From Methanococcoides sp. LMO-2 (GTDB lineage: Archaea; Halobacteriota; Methanosarcinia; Methanosarcinales; Methanosarcinaceae), in the NCBI RefSeq assembly GCF_038432375.1, contig NZ_JBCAUS010000007.1:1-64000 (forward strand): a DNA stretch of 64,000 bases, in the 5' to 3' direction. Positions 53,272 to 62,296 of the stretch are shown here, in pieces (positions within the stretch are counted from its first letter, which is position 1; the number at the start of each line of letters is the position of its first letter). A model generated the notes under the pieces. It saw only the letters and a list, made by a program, of their open reading frames with translations, ran no database searches and had not been told where the DNA came from. Both the position numbers and the translations under genes were made by a program.

Positions 53272-54654
53272 ATGTCAGAAGTTCAAAATTTGTCATGCTG
53301 TGTCGATGGTCTTGACGAGATCCTTGGAGGTTTCAGGAAGCCTTCGACGATACTGATCGCAGGTACAGCAGGTGTTGGCAAGACCACAATGTCCCTCCAG
53401 ATGCTATCTAATGCTGCAAAAAATGGAGAAAAGACACTATACATCCCTCTCACAACAGAGACTGCAGGGAAAGCAGAGAGACTGCATTCCATATACCCGT
53501 TCCTTGATGAGAATGTACAGATCTACCCTATAAGCAGGCCGGCAGCTGAGAAGGATCCATTGAGCACACTGATAGACATTGGTAATGTGATCGCAACAGA
53601 AAATCCCGACCGTCTGGTCATTGATCCGATAACACCTATTGGTTTTGGTTTTGTCGAGCAGGAGAGAAGGCGCTTCTTCTACACACTGGATTCCATGCTC
53701 AAGGAATCAAATGCCTTTGTCATGCTCACAGGAGAACTTCTTGAAGACCAGATACATGGAAATGTCGCCAGCCATCTTACAGACGGCATCATATACCTAT
53801 CAAAAGAGAACACAGGATACCATACTGCCCACAAACTTAAAGTTTTGAAGATGCTTGGCATCGAGCCTGAAAGCAGGGCAATGTGTACAGCCCGTGAGTA
53901 CAGTTATGATGTCAGCTCGGAAGGATTTGCAGCATACCCACGACTTATCGTTGAGAACACCGATGGCATTACAGAGACCAGGATCAAGTCCGGAATTGAG
54001 AACTTTGACCTTATGCTCCACGGAGGAATGCTCGCAGGCAATAGTGTGCTTATTGCAGGTGAACCCGGAACCGGGAAGAGCATATTCGGATGGCAGTTCC
54101 TGGTAGAAGGACTAAAGAACGGGGAAAAGGGCATAATTGTCACATATAACGAACTTCCACAGCAGATCATCCTGGAAGCAGCAAAACTGGGATGCGATCT
54201 GCAGCAGTATGTTGACTCCGGTTCGCTTAAATTCATCCATTCCAACCCGGAGGACATTCATCCGGACGAGCATGCCACAAGGATAAAAGAACTTGTGGAA
54301 AGCATGGAAGCAACGAGGCTTGTTGTGGACGGACTCATTAATCTCGAGATAACATTCCCAGATGTGATCAAGCTTCGCGGATACCTCCAGAGACTTACAT
54401 CCTACCTCAAAGCAAGAGGTGTCACATCTGTCATTACAACAGAGCTGAACGCCGAGGACAATGACAGGATCATGAGCAAGGATGCCTCTTTTATTATGGA
54501 CACTCTGGTAACGGTCAGGCAGGTCGTATACTCAAATGAGGTCAAGAGGTATATCAGGATACTCAAGTGCAAAGGATCAAAACATGCACTGAACATGCGT
54601 GAATATGCAATAACGGATGAAGGAATCGATATTAACTGCGATGTAATCCGTTAA
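53272..54654 (+). CDS. Double KaiC/RecA-like ATPase
   Basis: The 460-residue protein has two KaiC-type RecA folds: Walker A GTAGVGKTT near 31 and GEPGTGKSI near 264, each after an LDEILGG or FDLMLHGG segment. The Walker B-like strands are DRLVIDPI and ATRLVVDGLIN. Archaeal KaiC-like proteins affect signalling and motility; this one has no close KaiB or archaellum partner. ATG 53272 is taken because the upstream TTG lacks a ribosome site. The winged-helix gene 54728 is convergent. Confidence 0.88.
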   Translation: MSEVQNLSCCVDGLDEILGGFRKPSTILIAGTAGVGKTTMSLQMLSNAAKNGEKTLYIPLTTETAGKAERLHSIYPFLDENVQIYPISRPAAEKDPLSTLIDIGNVIATENPDRLVIDPITPIGFGFVEQERRRFFYTLDSMLKESNAFVMLTGELLEDQIHGNVASHLTDGIIYLSKENTGYHTAHKLKVLKMLGIEPESRAMCTAREYSYDVSSEGFAAYPRLIVENTDGITETRIKSGIENFDLMLHGGMLAGNSVLIAGEPGTGKSIFGWQFLVEGLKNGEKGIIVTYNELPQQIILEAAKLGCDLQQYVDSGSLKFIHSNPEDIHPDEHATRIKELVESMEATRLVVDGLINLEITFPDVIKLRGYLQRLTSYLKARGVTSVITTELNAEDNDRIMSKDASFIMDTLVTVRQVVYSNEVKRYIRILKCKGSKHALNMREYAITDEGIDINCDVIR

Positions 54655-54727
54655 AGAATGAAATAATAATTTTAAAAAAAGTAAGAGAGCTGAATAGCTT
54701 TCTGTCAGATCAGGTATATGATCCACA

Positions 54728-54967
54728 TCAGATCGCGTGAATTGAACGCTCAATGCTCATTCCAAGATCTGTGAGGCCGTATACTCCGCCATTTTCACTC
54801 AGCAGTTCTTTTTCAACAAGCTCGGCAATTATCCTGTCAACGGATGGTTTTACCACGTGCATGTTCTTTGCAATGCGTGCTGCATCCATCTCCCCTTTGG
54901 ATCCAAGAAGAGCCAGTAGTTTCTGCCGGTTCTTGTTACCGGTCACAAATCCCATTAATTCATCCAT
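54728..54967 (-). CDS. Small winged-helix DNA-binding protein
   Basis: The 79-residue protein is one winged-helix domain: NRQKLLALLGSKGEMDAARIAKNMHVVKPSVDRIIAELVEKELLSENGGVYGLTDLG. It is a probable transcription regulator; the target is unknown. GGTGATAT precedes the ATG. A TATATAAT sequence about 25 bases further upstream may be its promoter. Confidence 0.85.
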   Translation of the reverse strand: MDELMGFVTGNKNRQKLLALLGSKGEMDAARIAKNMHVVKPSVDRIIAELVEKELLSENGGVYGLTDLGMSIERSIHAI

Positions 54968-55113
54968 GATATCACCATAACAGTATACGGCGTTACATTA
55001 TATAGTCATTTACTCACCCGCCCTTGCCACTATGCAATATTTTGTGATCGTAGTGACGTAGTTGAGAACAATGTGACCCGTATCCAGCCTACCAATCCCC
55101 TCAAAGAGGAATA

Positions 55114-55122
55114 CTTTTATTA
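55114..55122 (+). promoter_or_regulatory. TATA box of the SRP RNA gene
   Basis: CTTTTATTA is centred about 26 bases before the 5' end predicted for the SRP RNA. Confidence 0.5.
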
Positions 55123-55142
55123 CCTGTAATGCATATGTATGC

Positions 55143-55461
55143 CTTGACGGGCTAGTCTGGGTAGGCCGGCGTTACCTGTAACCCGAAATCGCCGATATGC
55201 GGGAGACGAAGCCAAAAGAAGTTGTTCTGATCATTTCCAAACCTGTGATCTCAACTGCGAAGCCCCGTCCTGCTTGGATGGTGTTGGTAGAAGGACTAAT
55301 TGGAGAATTGGCCCTCTTATCTTCATCGTGGGAACCAGTCGAGGCCCGGAAGGGAGCAGACCTACCATGGACACTTGTCGCTTGTAGGGCTGCGGGGTGG
55401 AGGCGAGGTCACAGATCATTTGGTTGTGTGATGGACAGCAACTCACGGCGTGCCCGTCACT
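55143..55461 (+). ncRNA. Archaeal 7S signal recognition particle RNA
   Basis: The RNA ends pair: TGACGGGC (55145-55152) with GCCCGTCA (55452-55459), helix 1 of archaeal SRP RNA. The SRP54-binding helix 8 is visible as GTGGGAACCAGTCGAGGCCC, GGAA tetraloop and GGGAGCAG (about 55329-55360). GGGCTAGTCTGGGTAGGCCGGCG near the 5' end fits the Alu-type domain. Length of about 320 bases is normal. The ends are estimated to within a few bases. Confidence 0.9.
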
Positions 55462-55531
55462 TTAAACGAAAAGCATTAAATATTGCTATTGCCTTTTAGG
55501 AGAACGCATGGCAAGGACATGCTAACCCGAT

Positions 55532-55616
55532 GACGAGATAGCCAAGCCCGGTATGGCGCAGGATTGCTAATCCTGTGGTGCTTTGCGCCTCGGGGGTTCG
55601 AATCCCCCTCTCGTCG
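55532..55616 (+). tRNA. tRNA-Ser (anticodon GCT)
   Basis: The acceptor stem GACGAGA (55532-55538) pairs with TCTCGTC (55609-55615), with G as discriminator. The anticodon loop TTGCTAA gives GCT, serine AGC/AGT. A long variable arm and T arm GGGGG-TTCGAAT-CCCCC confirm a class II serine tRNA. No intron. T6 follows the 3' end. CCA is not encoded. Confidence 0.96.
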
Positions 55617-55684
55617 CTTTTTTATACATCATTATCCCCATATTGGAACATATAATGAGAATATAACCGTTGCAGGCGATTATC

Positions 55685-55930
55685 ATGCCAAAAACAAAAC
55701 CAATGATCACCGTACTCAGTGAAATGCCAGCAGAAAGTGAATTCGCCGAGAAGGCACCCAGTGCATGTGGTGGCTGTTCAGGCGGAACATGCGGAGCTTT
55801 CGGCATCAGGGCAGGATCTGAAAAAGATGTTGTGATCAGGAACCTCCTGATCTTTGCGATCATGGGTCTTGGAATGCTTCTTGCAGCATACCTTATTGTG
55901 AAGCTCCTGAACCTTGTTACAGGAAATTAA
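55685..55930 (+). CDS. Small membrane-anchored Cys-rich protein of unknown function
   Basis: The 81-residue protein has a Gly/Cys motif CGGCSGGTCGAFG (about residues 29-41) and one C-terminal membrane span (LLIFAIMGLGMLLAAYLIVKLL). The Cys could bind a metal or Fe-S cluster on the membrane surface. ATG 55685 has AGGCGAT before it; an in-frame TTG upstream is less likely. Its stop overlaps that of the RNase P gene on the other strand by four bases. I do not recognise a family. Confidence 0.7.
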   Translation: MPKTKPMITVLSEMPAESEFAEKAPSACGGCSGGTCGAFGIRAGSEKDVVIRNLLIFAIMGLGMLLAAYLIVKLLNLVTGN

Positions 55931-56256
55931 GCTGTTTTATTTTCGGATTTGTACGGGTAGCGCATTTCTTTCCCGCATTTAAGGCAGGTTATCGTCATGT
56001 ACCTGCCATGAAGCCTTATCCTGGAACTGCTGCCGGGGACAAGAAAAGAGTGGCAATCCTTGCAGATCCTGCGCTTCAGGTAAGAAGGAAGCCTTACACG
56101 ATATCGCATTCCGATACGTCTTGCCAGAGCTACATAGCGATCACTCCTTTGCGGACTGGAGCCATAGTTCTCCTCTGCAAGCCTGAAAAGGTACTCGATC
56201 CTCTGGATCGCAATATCCTTTATCAGGTTCTTTTGGTTCTTTTTTTTTCGTGCCAT
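55927..56256 (-). CDS. rnp4: RNase P protein component 4 (Rpr2/Rpp21)
   Basis: Rpr2 is one of the archaeal RNase P proteins that help remove tRNA 5' leaders. The 109-residue protein has a basic N-terminal helix (MARKKKNQKNLIKDIAIQRIEYLF) and the zinc ribbon CKDCHSFLVPG with CLKCGKEMRYPY. ATG 56256 gives the usual basic start. The gene lies next to SRP RNA and a tRNA gene. Confidence 0.93.
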   Translation of the reverse strand: MARKKKNQKNLIKDIAIQRIEYLFRLAEENYGSSPQRSDRYVALARRIGMRYRVRLPSYLKRRICKDCHSFLVPGSSSRIRLHGRYMTITCLKCGKEMRYPYKSENKTA

Positions 56257-56291
56257 ACAAGAATACCTATGAGTATTACAAATCACTCTAC

Positions 56292-56957
56292 TTAACAATC
56301 CTGCAGAATGATCACTTCTATATCAGGGGCCTTTTCGTTCACAAGCTCCTTAAACCTTTGCGGGTCAGCTTCAGTACCCTCCACGCAACCATAATGCATT
56401 GGTATTGCGATCTTAGGACAAATAAGCACAGCAGCATCGGCTGCTTCTTCTTCATTCATAGTATAGGGCTCACTTATAGGAAGAAGTACAACATCAGCTT
56501 TCAGATCCTTCATCTCAGGAATGAGATCCGTATCCCCTGCATGATATATCCTTATGCCATCAAGCTCCACAATATAGCCCACGCCCTCCCCGCGGGGATG
56601 GTTCGGCCTGTCAAGATTATACGCAGGTACCACCTCAATATTGACACCTTTTATCGAAAGGTCACCGGTAAGCAGATCGCCTTCGAGGACCCTCCTGGCA
56701 TCTCCCTTGAACTGTAAGCTCACATTCTCAGGGAGGAGGGTCGTAGTAGTGCCCCCTCGAACCGTCCTTATGGATTCAGGGTTGCAATGATCAAAATGCT
56801 CATGCGTCAGCAGAATAATGTCCGCATCACCATTATAACCCAGACCATCGGGTAGCACATAAGGGTCTATGAATACAACCTTCCCCTGCCCTTTCAATAA
56901 AAATCCGGCATGACCAAGCCACTCTATGAGGACATTACCAACCTGTGTACTTCTCAT
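56292..56957 (-). CDS. Metallo-beta-lactamase-fold hydrolase (UPF0173 type)
   Basis: The 221-residue protein is a compact metallo-hydrolase: WLGHAGFLLKG, the zinc motif THEHFDHCNP near 51, YHAGDTDLIPEM and AIPMHYGC near 190. These match the UPF0173/YtkL family, with unknown substrate. AAGGAGAT gives a strong start at 56957. It is 35 bases upstream of rnp4 on the same strand. Confidence 0.92.
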   Translation of the reverse strand: MRSTQVGNVLIEWLGHAGFLLKGQGKVVFIDPYVLPDGLGYNGDADIILLTHEHFDHCNPESIRTVRGGTTTTLLPENVSLQFKGDARRVLEGDLLTGDLSIKGVNIEVVPAYNLDRPNHPRGEGVGYIVELDGIRIYHAGDTDLIPEMKDLKADVVLLPISEPYTMNEEEAADAAVLICPKIAIPMHYGCVEGTEADPQRFKELVNEKAPDIEVIILQDC

Positions 56958-57218
56958 AACATAATCTCCTTAAATTCCATCGCATCTGTGCGATTTTATC
57001 CTAGCCTGAATATGAGAACAACCCGATGTGTTTTAAAACTGCCGAATTCTTTTATAGGAATTATACACCAGATGAGGTAACCGCGTAATTTTTTATAGAG
57101 ATGCTAGATAATCTTTATATAGAAAGGGGTATTGTATATACAACAAGGAGTTGTGTGTAAATATATTTGAAAATGGGTTTTAGAATATTTACATACTCTA
57201 AAAAAGGAAGTGACAAAA
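56958..57218. other. Divergent promoter region before the DUF1699-like gene
   Basis: The 260 bases are A/T-rich with no protein frame of note. CTTTATATAG near 57112 is a rightward TATA box, leaving a leader of about 75 bases before ATG 57219. The palindrome at 57132 is described separately. Confidence 0.4.
57132..57143. promoter_or_regulatory. 12-bp palindrome TTGTATATACAA at the start site of the 57219 gene
   Basis: The perfect palindrome lies some 20 bases downstream of the TATA box and would overlap the transcription start, a place typical for a repressor site. The binding protein is unknown. Confidence 0.45.
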
Positions 57219-57614
57219 ATGAAGATCAGAGTTGTAAGTTCAAAAGAGGAGATCCAGTCTCTAAGCGAAAACGAAGAGATAGTGCACCTTGCATTCAGAC
57301 CATCAAACACAGACATCTTCTCATTAGTTGTAAAATGTCCCAGTGTTAAAGCACTTCACATCCCAAGCTCATACAAGAAGACAATATCAAAGTCTGCAAA
57401 GATGTACCTTGAGATGCAGGGAATCGACCTTCTCGAAGGCGATGTATGGGGCCACAGAAAAGACATCAACGAATACTCTGAAGTTTCACAGAGCGTCTAC
57501 GACCGCATAAAGGATTACAGGAACGAGGGACTCTCTGAAGACGAGATCAATGAGAAAATGGTCAGGGAAACAAGACTCAGTCCTGATTTCATCGATTTCC
57601 TTATGAAACAGTAA
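57219..57614 (+). CDS. DUF1699-like small methanogen protein
   Basis: The 131-residue protein has MKIRVVSSKEEI, LAFRPSNTDIFSLVVKCPSVKALHIPSSYKKTISKSAKMYLEMQGIDLLEGDVWGHR and a helical C-terminus. This fits the DUF1699 family of Methanosarcinales, of unknown function. ATG 57219 has GGAAGTGA before it. The long leader with a palindrome and a strong terminator suggest a separately regulated, highly expressed gene. Confidence 0.8.
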   Translation: MKIRVVSSKEEIQSLSENEEIVHLAFRPSNTDIFSLVVKCPSVKALHIPSSYKKTISKSAKMYLEMQGIDLLEGDVWGHRKDINEYSEVSQSVYDRIKDYRNEGLSEDEINEKMVRETRLSPDFIDFLMKQ

Positions 57615-57656
57615 TACTGCTAAACTTGAAAAACGAGAAAAAGCTGAAAAACGAAA

Positions 57657-57697
57657 GAGGCTGGCTGGCAAAAGACAGCCTCACCACACTTTTTTTA
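57657..57697 (+). terminator. Hairpin terminator
   Basis: GAGGCTG (57657-57663) and CAGCCTC (57676-57682) form a 7-bp stem, followed by ACCACAC and a run of seven or more T. Confidence 0.6.
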
Positions 57698-57723
57698 ATA
57701 CACTCCTACCTTTTTTATCCGGT

Positions 57724-58143
57724 TTAGTCCCCAACGACCTGAACGACCAGTTTACGGGAACGTGCCCTGTTATCCAGATCGATAAAAATGATCTGCTGCC
57801 AGGTACCAAGAAGTAGCCTGCCATCGATCAACGGGAAAGATTCACTCTGACCCAGGAGGGACGCACGTACATGTGAATGGCCATTCCCATCATGCCATCG
57901 TTCGTTGTGCTTATATTCAATATCCCGGGGTGCAACGCGTTCAAGTGCATGCTGCAGGTCATGGATAAGCCCGGGTTCATATTCAAGGGTCGTCACTGCA
58001 ACAGTGGAACCTGCAGCAAAAACGGCAACAATCCCATTTTCAATGTCGGACTCATTCACCACACCCATAACATCGTCAGTTACATCGATGATATGTGAAT
58101 CGCCTTTTGTTTCGTATTCCAGGTATCCGGTGTGAACCGACAT
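57724..58143 (-). CDS. YjbQ/UPF0047 family protein
   Basis: The 139-residue protein has the UPF0047 core: VAVTTLEYEPGLIHDLQHALERVAP, HNERWHDGNGHSHVRASLLGQSES and GTWQQIIFIDLDNRARSRKLVVQVVG. Family members show weak thiamine phosphate synthase activity in complementation tests, and the natural role is unclear. ATG 58143 is chosen to match the usual start; in-frame starts up to 58155 exist. Confidence 0.92.
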   Translation of the reverse strand: MSVHTGYLEYETKGDSHIIDVTDDVMGVVNESDIENGIVAVFAAGSTVAVTTLEYEPGLIHDLQHALERVAPRDIEYKHNERWHDGNGHSHVRASLLGQSESFPLIDGRLLLGTWQQIIFIDLDNRARSRKLVVQVVGD

Positions 58144-58224
58144 GATAACCATCACTTAAATGATAACTTACCCGAGGCACCTTTTTAGATTAATGGGTGA
58201 ATAGGTGAGTGGATTAGTTAATGT

Positions 58225-58404
58225 TTAGTCCATACGTGTTATCTGGATGCCGGCAAATGAGACAGCCAGTACGAATAGCACAAGTGCCCCTGTAAAACCA
58301 TAGCCCTGCGGTTCGATCCCGGTGCGATGTACCAGTATGAGCAGTACAATGAACATGAGCACAGAACTTATGCCCAGAACGATCTCCATTGTTTTCTTTT
58401 CCAT
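58225..58404 (-). CDS. 59-residue two-span membrane protein
   Basis: A minus-strand frame of 59 codons from ATG 58404 to TAA encodes MEKKTMEIVLG, a first membrane helix (SSVLMFIVLLILV), a short loop with HRTGIEPQGYGF and a second helix (TGALVLFVLAVSFAGIQI). The regular charge and hydrophobic pattern and the position in an otherwise empty gap argue for a real gene. It has no clear ribosome site. The function is unknown. Confidence 0.65.
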   Translation of the reverse strand: MEKKTMEIVLGISSVLMFIVLLILVHRTGIEPQGYGFTGALVLFVLAVSFAGIQITRMD

Positions 58405-58507
58405 GATATCTTAAATTACATCAGTGATACATCAATGTACCGGCTGAGAGAACAACATTTTAAAGATGACAATAGTATCTAAATGAAAAGACGTAATAGG
58501 TTATGAT

Positions 58508-59008
58508 ATGACAGATTTCGAAAGGGAACTTGTACACTCATTCAATACTTTTTTTGAAGAGAACAACGTCAGGGGGATAGCACATCGACTCAAACAGCAC
58601 CGATTCACACCACAATTCCTGGACGTCCTGGTAGATTCCCTGAACCCGGATTACTATATCGGAATAGAATGTAAGAGCATATCAGTTGAAAAGGGTGCCA
58701 ATGCCCTTTATTTCACCCAGCATTTCACAGTGGACAAGAACGGGGCACACCAGATAGACCGCATATCCGATTTCCTGAGAAGGTCCGGCAGGACCGGATT
58801 CCTGGCAGTCGAACTGAGAATGGGCACAGGTTGCGCAAGAAAGGCCCACATCATCCCATGGGATGAACTCTACAACAGGTTCCATGACGAAACATCCCGC
58901 AAATACACGATAGAGGAGATACAGACATATCCGCTCATCGAACGCAAAGGTGGCCATTACCTTATCGAACCTGTAAAATGGAGAGGCGGAGCAAGGATAA
59001 TAGAATAA
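58508..59008 (+). CDS. PD-(D/E)XK nuclease-like protein
   Basis: The 166-residue protein begins with a helix and QHRFTPQFLDVLVDSLNPDYYIGIECKSIS, an Asp followed by the ECK pattern of PD-(D/E)XK nucleases such as archaeal Holliday junction resolvases. HQIDRISDFLRRSGRTGFLAVELRMG follows like the Hjc core, but I cannot prove that it is Hjc. It is 21 bases upstream of a RecJ-like gene, which supports a DNA-repair role. Confidence 0.75.
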   Translation: MTDFERELVHSFNTFFEENNVRGIAHRLKQHRFTPQFLDVLVDSLNPDYYIGIECKSISVEKGANALYFTQHFTVDKNGAHQIDRISDFLRRSGRTGFLAVELRMGTGCARKAHIIPWDELYNRFHDETSRKYTIEEIQTYPLIERKGGHYLIEPVKWRGGARIIE

Positions 59009-59029
59009 TGATTTTGACGGAGTTCACAA

Positions 59030-60418
59030 ATGATCGAAAAAATACAGCAAATAAGATCAAAAGCTTTGAACTGTGCATCTGAAATACAGAAATACGAATC
59101 TGTATATGTTGTATCCCACATAGATGCTGACGGCCTCACATCAGCAGGGATAATCGGCAAAGCCCTTGAGAGGGCAGGGATCGAGCACACCATACATTTT
59201 GTCAAGCAGCTTGACGAGATAGAGATAGAGAACATCGCCAACGAGAACCCGGAGCTTGCCATCTTCACGGACCTGGGTAGCGGAATGATAGAATCCCTGA
59301 ACTCACATGGGATCAACTCAGTGATATCAGACCACCACCAGCCCCGGGGAGAGCTGGAACACCACCTGAACCCCCACCTTTTCGGATTCAATGGTTCATA
59401 CGAGCTCAGCGGCTCCGGAATGACCTATATGCTTGCAAATGCCCTGGGAGACAACCGGGACCTTGCCGATCTTGCCATCGTCGGGGCCATAGGTGACCTC
59501 CAGCATTTGAAAAAGGGACACCTCACAGGTATCAACCGCTACATTCTCGAAGAAGGTGCAAAGGAAGGCAACCTGCATTACGAGAAGGACATAATGCTCT
59601 TTGGGAAACAGACACGCCCCGTCTTCAAGCTTCTCCAGTTCGCATCCGACCCATACCTTCCCGGACTTACCGGAAATGAGGATGCATGCATAGGATTCCT
59701 CCATGACCTGGGAATACGCTTCAGCAGGGACGAGCGCTGGAGGAGATGGATAGACCTTGAGCAGAATGACAAGCAAAAGATCGTCTCGGCACTGATACAG
59801 TATTCCCTGCGCTCAGGCCTGCCGCCTTATAAGATCGAGAGACTTATCGGAGAGGTCTACATCCTCGTGAACGAAAAAGAAGGCACGGAAATGAGGGATG
59901 CATCGGAATATTCCACCCTGCTCAACGCCACAGCACGCTACGGCCACGCCGACATCGGACTGGCAGTCTGTATGGGAGATCGTGGTGAAGCTTACGAGTC
60001 AGCCCGCCAATTGTTAAGTGAGCACCGGCAGAACCTTGTTAACGGGCTCATGTTCGTCAAGGAGAACGGTATAACCGAGATGAAGAACCTTCAGTACTTC
60101 GATGCGGGCTCAAGTATAATGGAAACCATTGTCGGGATCATTGCAGGAATGAGCACATCGGTAGTTGGGAACAGGTCCCTCCCGATAATAGCCTTTGCAG
60201 ATGCAAAGGACGGGGTAAAGGTCTCGGCGCGCGGCACACAGGACCTTATCAGGAAAGGGCTTAACCTCTCCGAGGCCATGGCAGTCACTACTGCAGAGGT
60301 CGGTGGCGCAGGAGGAGGCCATGATATTGCAGCAGGTGCCACTATCCCATTCGACGCAAAAGAAAAGTTCCTTCAAAAGCTGGATTCTGTTCTAGGAGAG
60401 CAATTGCGGAAAAAATGA
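59030..60418 (+). CDS. RecJ-like DHH-family phosphoesterase
   Basis: The 462-residue protein has the DHH-family motifs: SHIDADGLTSAGI near 29, LAIFTDLGSGM near 80, VISDHHQPRGE near 100 and VGAIGDLQHL. The C-terminal DHHA1 domain ends VGGAGGGHDIAAGATIP. Archaeal relatives are single-strand exonucleases linked to the GINS/Cdc45-like replication machinery. GGAGTT precedes the ATG. The stop codon directly abuts the stop of the convergent NrpR gene. Confidence 0.92.
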   Translation: MIEKIQQIRSKALNCASEIQKYESVYVVSHIDADGLTSAGIIGKALERAGIEHTIHFVKQLDEIEIENIANENPELAIFTDLGSGMIESLNSHGINSVISDHHQPRGELEHHLNPHLFGFNGSYELSGSGMTYMLANALGDNRDLADLAIVGAIGDLQHLKKGHLTGINRYILEEGAKEGNLHYEKDIMLFGKQTRPVFKLLQFASDPYLPGLTGNEDACIGFLHDLGIRFSRDERWRRWIDLEQNDKQKIVSALIQYSLRSGLPPYKIERLIGEVYILVNEKEGTEMRDASEYSTLLNATARYGHADIGLAVCMGDRGEAYESARQLLSEHRQNLVNGLMFVKENGITEMKNLQYFDAGSSIMETIVGIIAGMSTSVVGNRSLPIIAFADAKDGVKVSARGTQDLIRKGLNLSEAMAVTTAEVGGAGGGHDIAAGATIPFDAKEKFLQKLDSVLGEQLRKK

Positions 60419-61177
60419 TCAGATGAAATCATCAACATGTTTCATCGCATTGATATCTATCAACGTTGACATTGCACTTGTGCGCACCTCAAACCCCTGC
60501 TCTTTTGCCATTGCCATGGGGTTGGTACCACCAATGACAACAACGCCCAGGTGATCTCTCTCCACCGGGACATCAAGCACACGGGAATTGGGCTCTCCCA
60601 CTTCCATTATGCCGCTGATGCCTGCATCCAGCATGTCCGAAAGGATGTGGTCGATATCATCCCTTGCGATCAGTGGCGCTTCACGAAGGTTGGCAAGGAC
60701 CTTGCCTGAACCTGTCCTAAGCATCTGTGTAACAGAAGTGATATCCTGAGACATCAGGACCTCGAGAGGGTCAATGGTTGTACTTACATAGGTCACAACG
60801 TCCGTGAACCTCACCGGATGGCCGTTCTTGATCTGGACAACCCCACCAAGTTTGGGGTTGATCATCACACCGCCTTTTAGCAGGACACCGTCAATGGTAA
60901 TGCTGCAAACCGTTGCCAGACCAACGTCGCCCTTTGCTACCCTGAAATCACCGATAGTATCCCCGCCTTCGACGATCCTGAGGAATGGACTGACAGACAA
61001 TCCGCTTCTCATGGCCAGTGAGTATATTTCCAGAACGGGGTCAAGGTCTTCCTCCCTGATCAGAGAAAGATTGACTATAACCTCACCCTCCATAGCAACA
61101 GGATCGAATGTGGTCCTGAACATGAGGTCTTCAATGCGCGAAGAAGTGAACTGAACAGGATGTGGTTCTTTGATCAT
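60419..61177 (-). CDS. NrpR-type nitrogen regulator without DNA-binding domain (NrpRII)
   Basis: The 252-residue protein is a single NrpR (DUF128) domain: [35 protein letters not shown] near the start, [34 protein letters not shown] in the middle. It has no helix-turn-helix. In Methanosarcina acetivorans NrpR is split into NrpRI (with DNA-binding domain) and NrpRII (without), which act together on nitrogen genes in response to 2-oxoglutarate. This is NrpRII by domain content. NrpRI is not in the window. Confidence 0.88.
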   Translation of the reverse strand: MIKEPHPVQFTSSRIEDLMFRTTFDPVAMEGEVIVNLSLIREEDLDPVLEIYSLAMRSGLSVSPFLRIVEGGDTIGDFRVAKGDVGLATVCSITIDGVLLKGGVMINPKLGGVVQIKNGHPVRFTDVVTYVSTTIDPLEVLMSQDITSVTQMLRTGSGKVLANLREAPLIARDDIDHILSDMLDAGISGIMEVGEPNSRVLDVPVERDHLGVVVIGGTNPMAMAKEQGFEVRTSAMSTLIDINAMKHVDDFI

Positions 61178-61269
61178 AGGAGCACCTTATCATTTCCATA
61201 AAATAAGGAAATTCCCTTATTATAGTTTTGTGTGTGAAAGGCACTTCTATAAATTTTTATGCACCGATA

Positions 61270-62001
61270 TCAGATGGTGAGAATACTCTCGAACACACCC
61301 ACAAATTCCTGAGGCTCTTTCAGGAAACGCAACTTTTCGGAATCATTAACGAGCTCATACATATCCCTTCCACATTCAAGCCCGAATTCCGGAATATCCA
61401 GTGGTGTTATGTACCTGAGCTCAGGAAGATCCTCATAGCGGTGGTTCTTAATAAAACCGCCATCAAGCAGGTAATAAGCTCCCCCCTCCATGTCCCTGAA
61501 CGGTGCATAGCTGGATTGGAAATCACAACATACCCAGTTGGCCATCTTCAGTTGTTCATCGGATGCATTGATGGTCACATGCCCGTAATCCGGAGGAATA
61601 AGCGCAATATCTCCTGCCTTTGCCTTGATCACGACAACATCAACGACGTCATCACCCACATGTTTCTGCAAAAGGTAGGTCGCCTCCCCTTCAAGTACCT
61701 GGTAAACCTCCGGATAGGATAGATCCTGTCCCGGCACATTCGGATGGTAGTGTCCCGCAGTTTTGATGAACTCACAGCCAAGCATCCCGGGAGGTATGAC
61801 AGTGATGTCATAGCGCAGGTGCTGTTTGTTAATGGTCTTAAGTTCAGCCTCAGATGTGGAAAGATGCCTGAACATGTAATACAGTTCAAAGTCATCCACA
61901 GAATCGAACCAGTCCCGATCATAGACGACCTCTTTCATATCATGAAGCATTCTTATGTCAGGTTCCCTCTCTACTCCCCCAAATTCAATATTATAAACCA
62001 T
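61270..62001 (-). CDS. Glucose-6-phosphate isomerase, archaeal cupin type
   Basis: The 243-residue protein has the cupin PGI core TAGHYHPNVPGQDLSYPEVYQVLEGEATYLLQ with two His and a Glu, and a later GHVTINAS, as the metal ligands. It interconverts glucose-6-phosphate and fructose-6-phosphate. GAGAGGG about nine bases upstream gives the start. Confidence 0.93.
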   Translation of the reverse strand: MVYNIEFGGVEREPDIRMLHDMKEVVYDRDWFDSVDDFELYYMFRHLSTSEAELKTINKQHLRYDITVIPPGMLGCEFIKTAGHYHPNVPGQDLSYPEVYQVLEGEATYLLQKHVGDDVVDVVVIKAKAGDIALIPPDYGHVTINASDEQLKMANWVCCDFQSSYAPFRDMEGGAYYLLDGGFIKNHRYEDLPELRYITPLDIPEFGLECGRDMYELVNDSEKLRFLKEPQEFVGVFESILTI

Positions 62002-62296
62002 ATTTAATACCCTCTCTTAAAATGGACGTCAGACCGGACCCCACCGGTAAAACCATTAATGGCAATTGTAGACGTACAACCCTACAATAAGTCTACTAAG
62101 TATTAAATCTAACTCATATAATTAAAATAGATGCTACATATCATACATATTTTCAGCAATTGAGTTGAAAGGATCTGCTGAAAGAACATCAGAATACAAA
62201 AAGCAGTTAGAGAGCTTCATACCTCACCATCCATAAAAACTTTTCAGACAGGAACGACATAGATAAGGATACACGGAATTCATATGGAGTGGTCAA
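62002..62296. other. Divergent promoter region of the PGI and SagB-like genes
   Basis: The 295 bases are A/T-rich in the middle and carry an inverted repeat (62065-62088). TATA candidates are weak, and no small gene was found. Confidence 0.4.
62065..62088. promoter_or_regulatory. Possible operator: ATTGTAG ... CTACAAT inverted repeat
   Basis: ATTGTAG (62065-62071) and CTACAAT (62082-62088) are perfect arms with a ten-base spacer that itself holds a further GTAC. The position in the divergent region fits an operator. The regulator is unknown. Confidence 0.35.
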
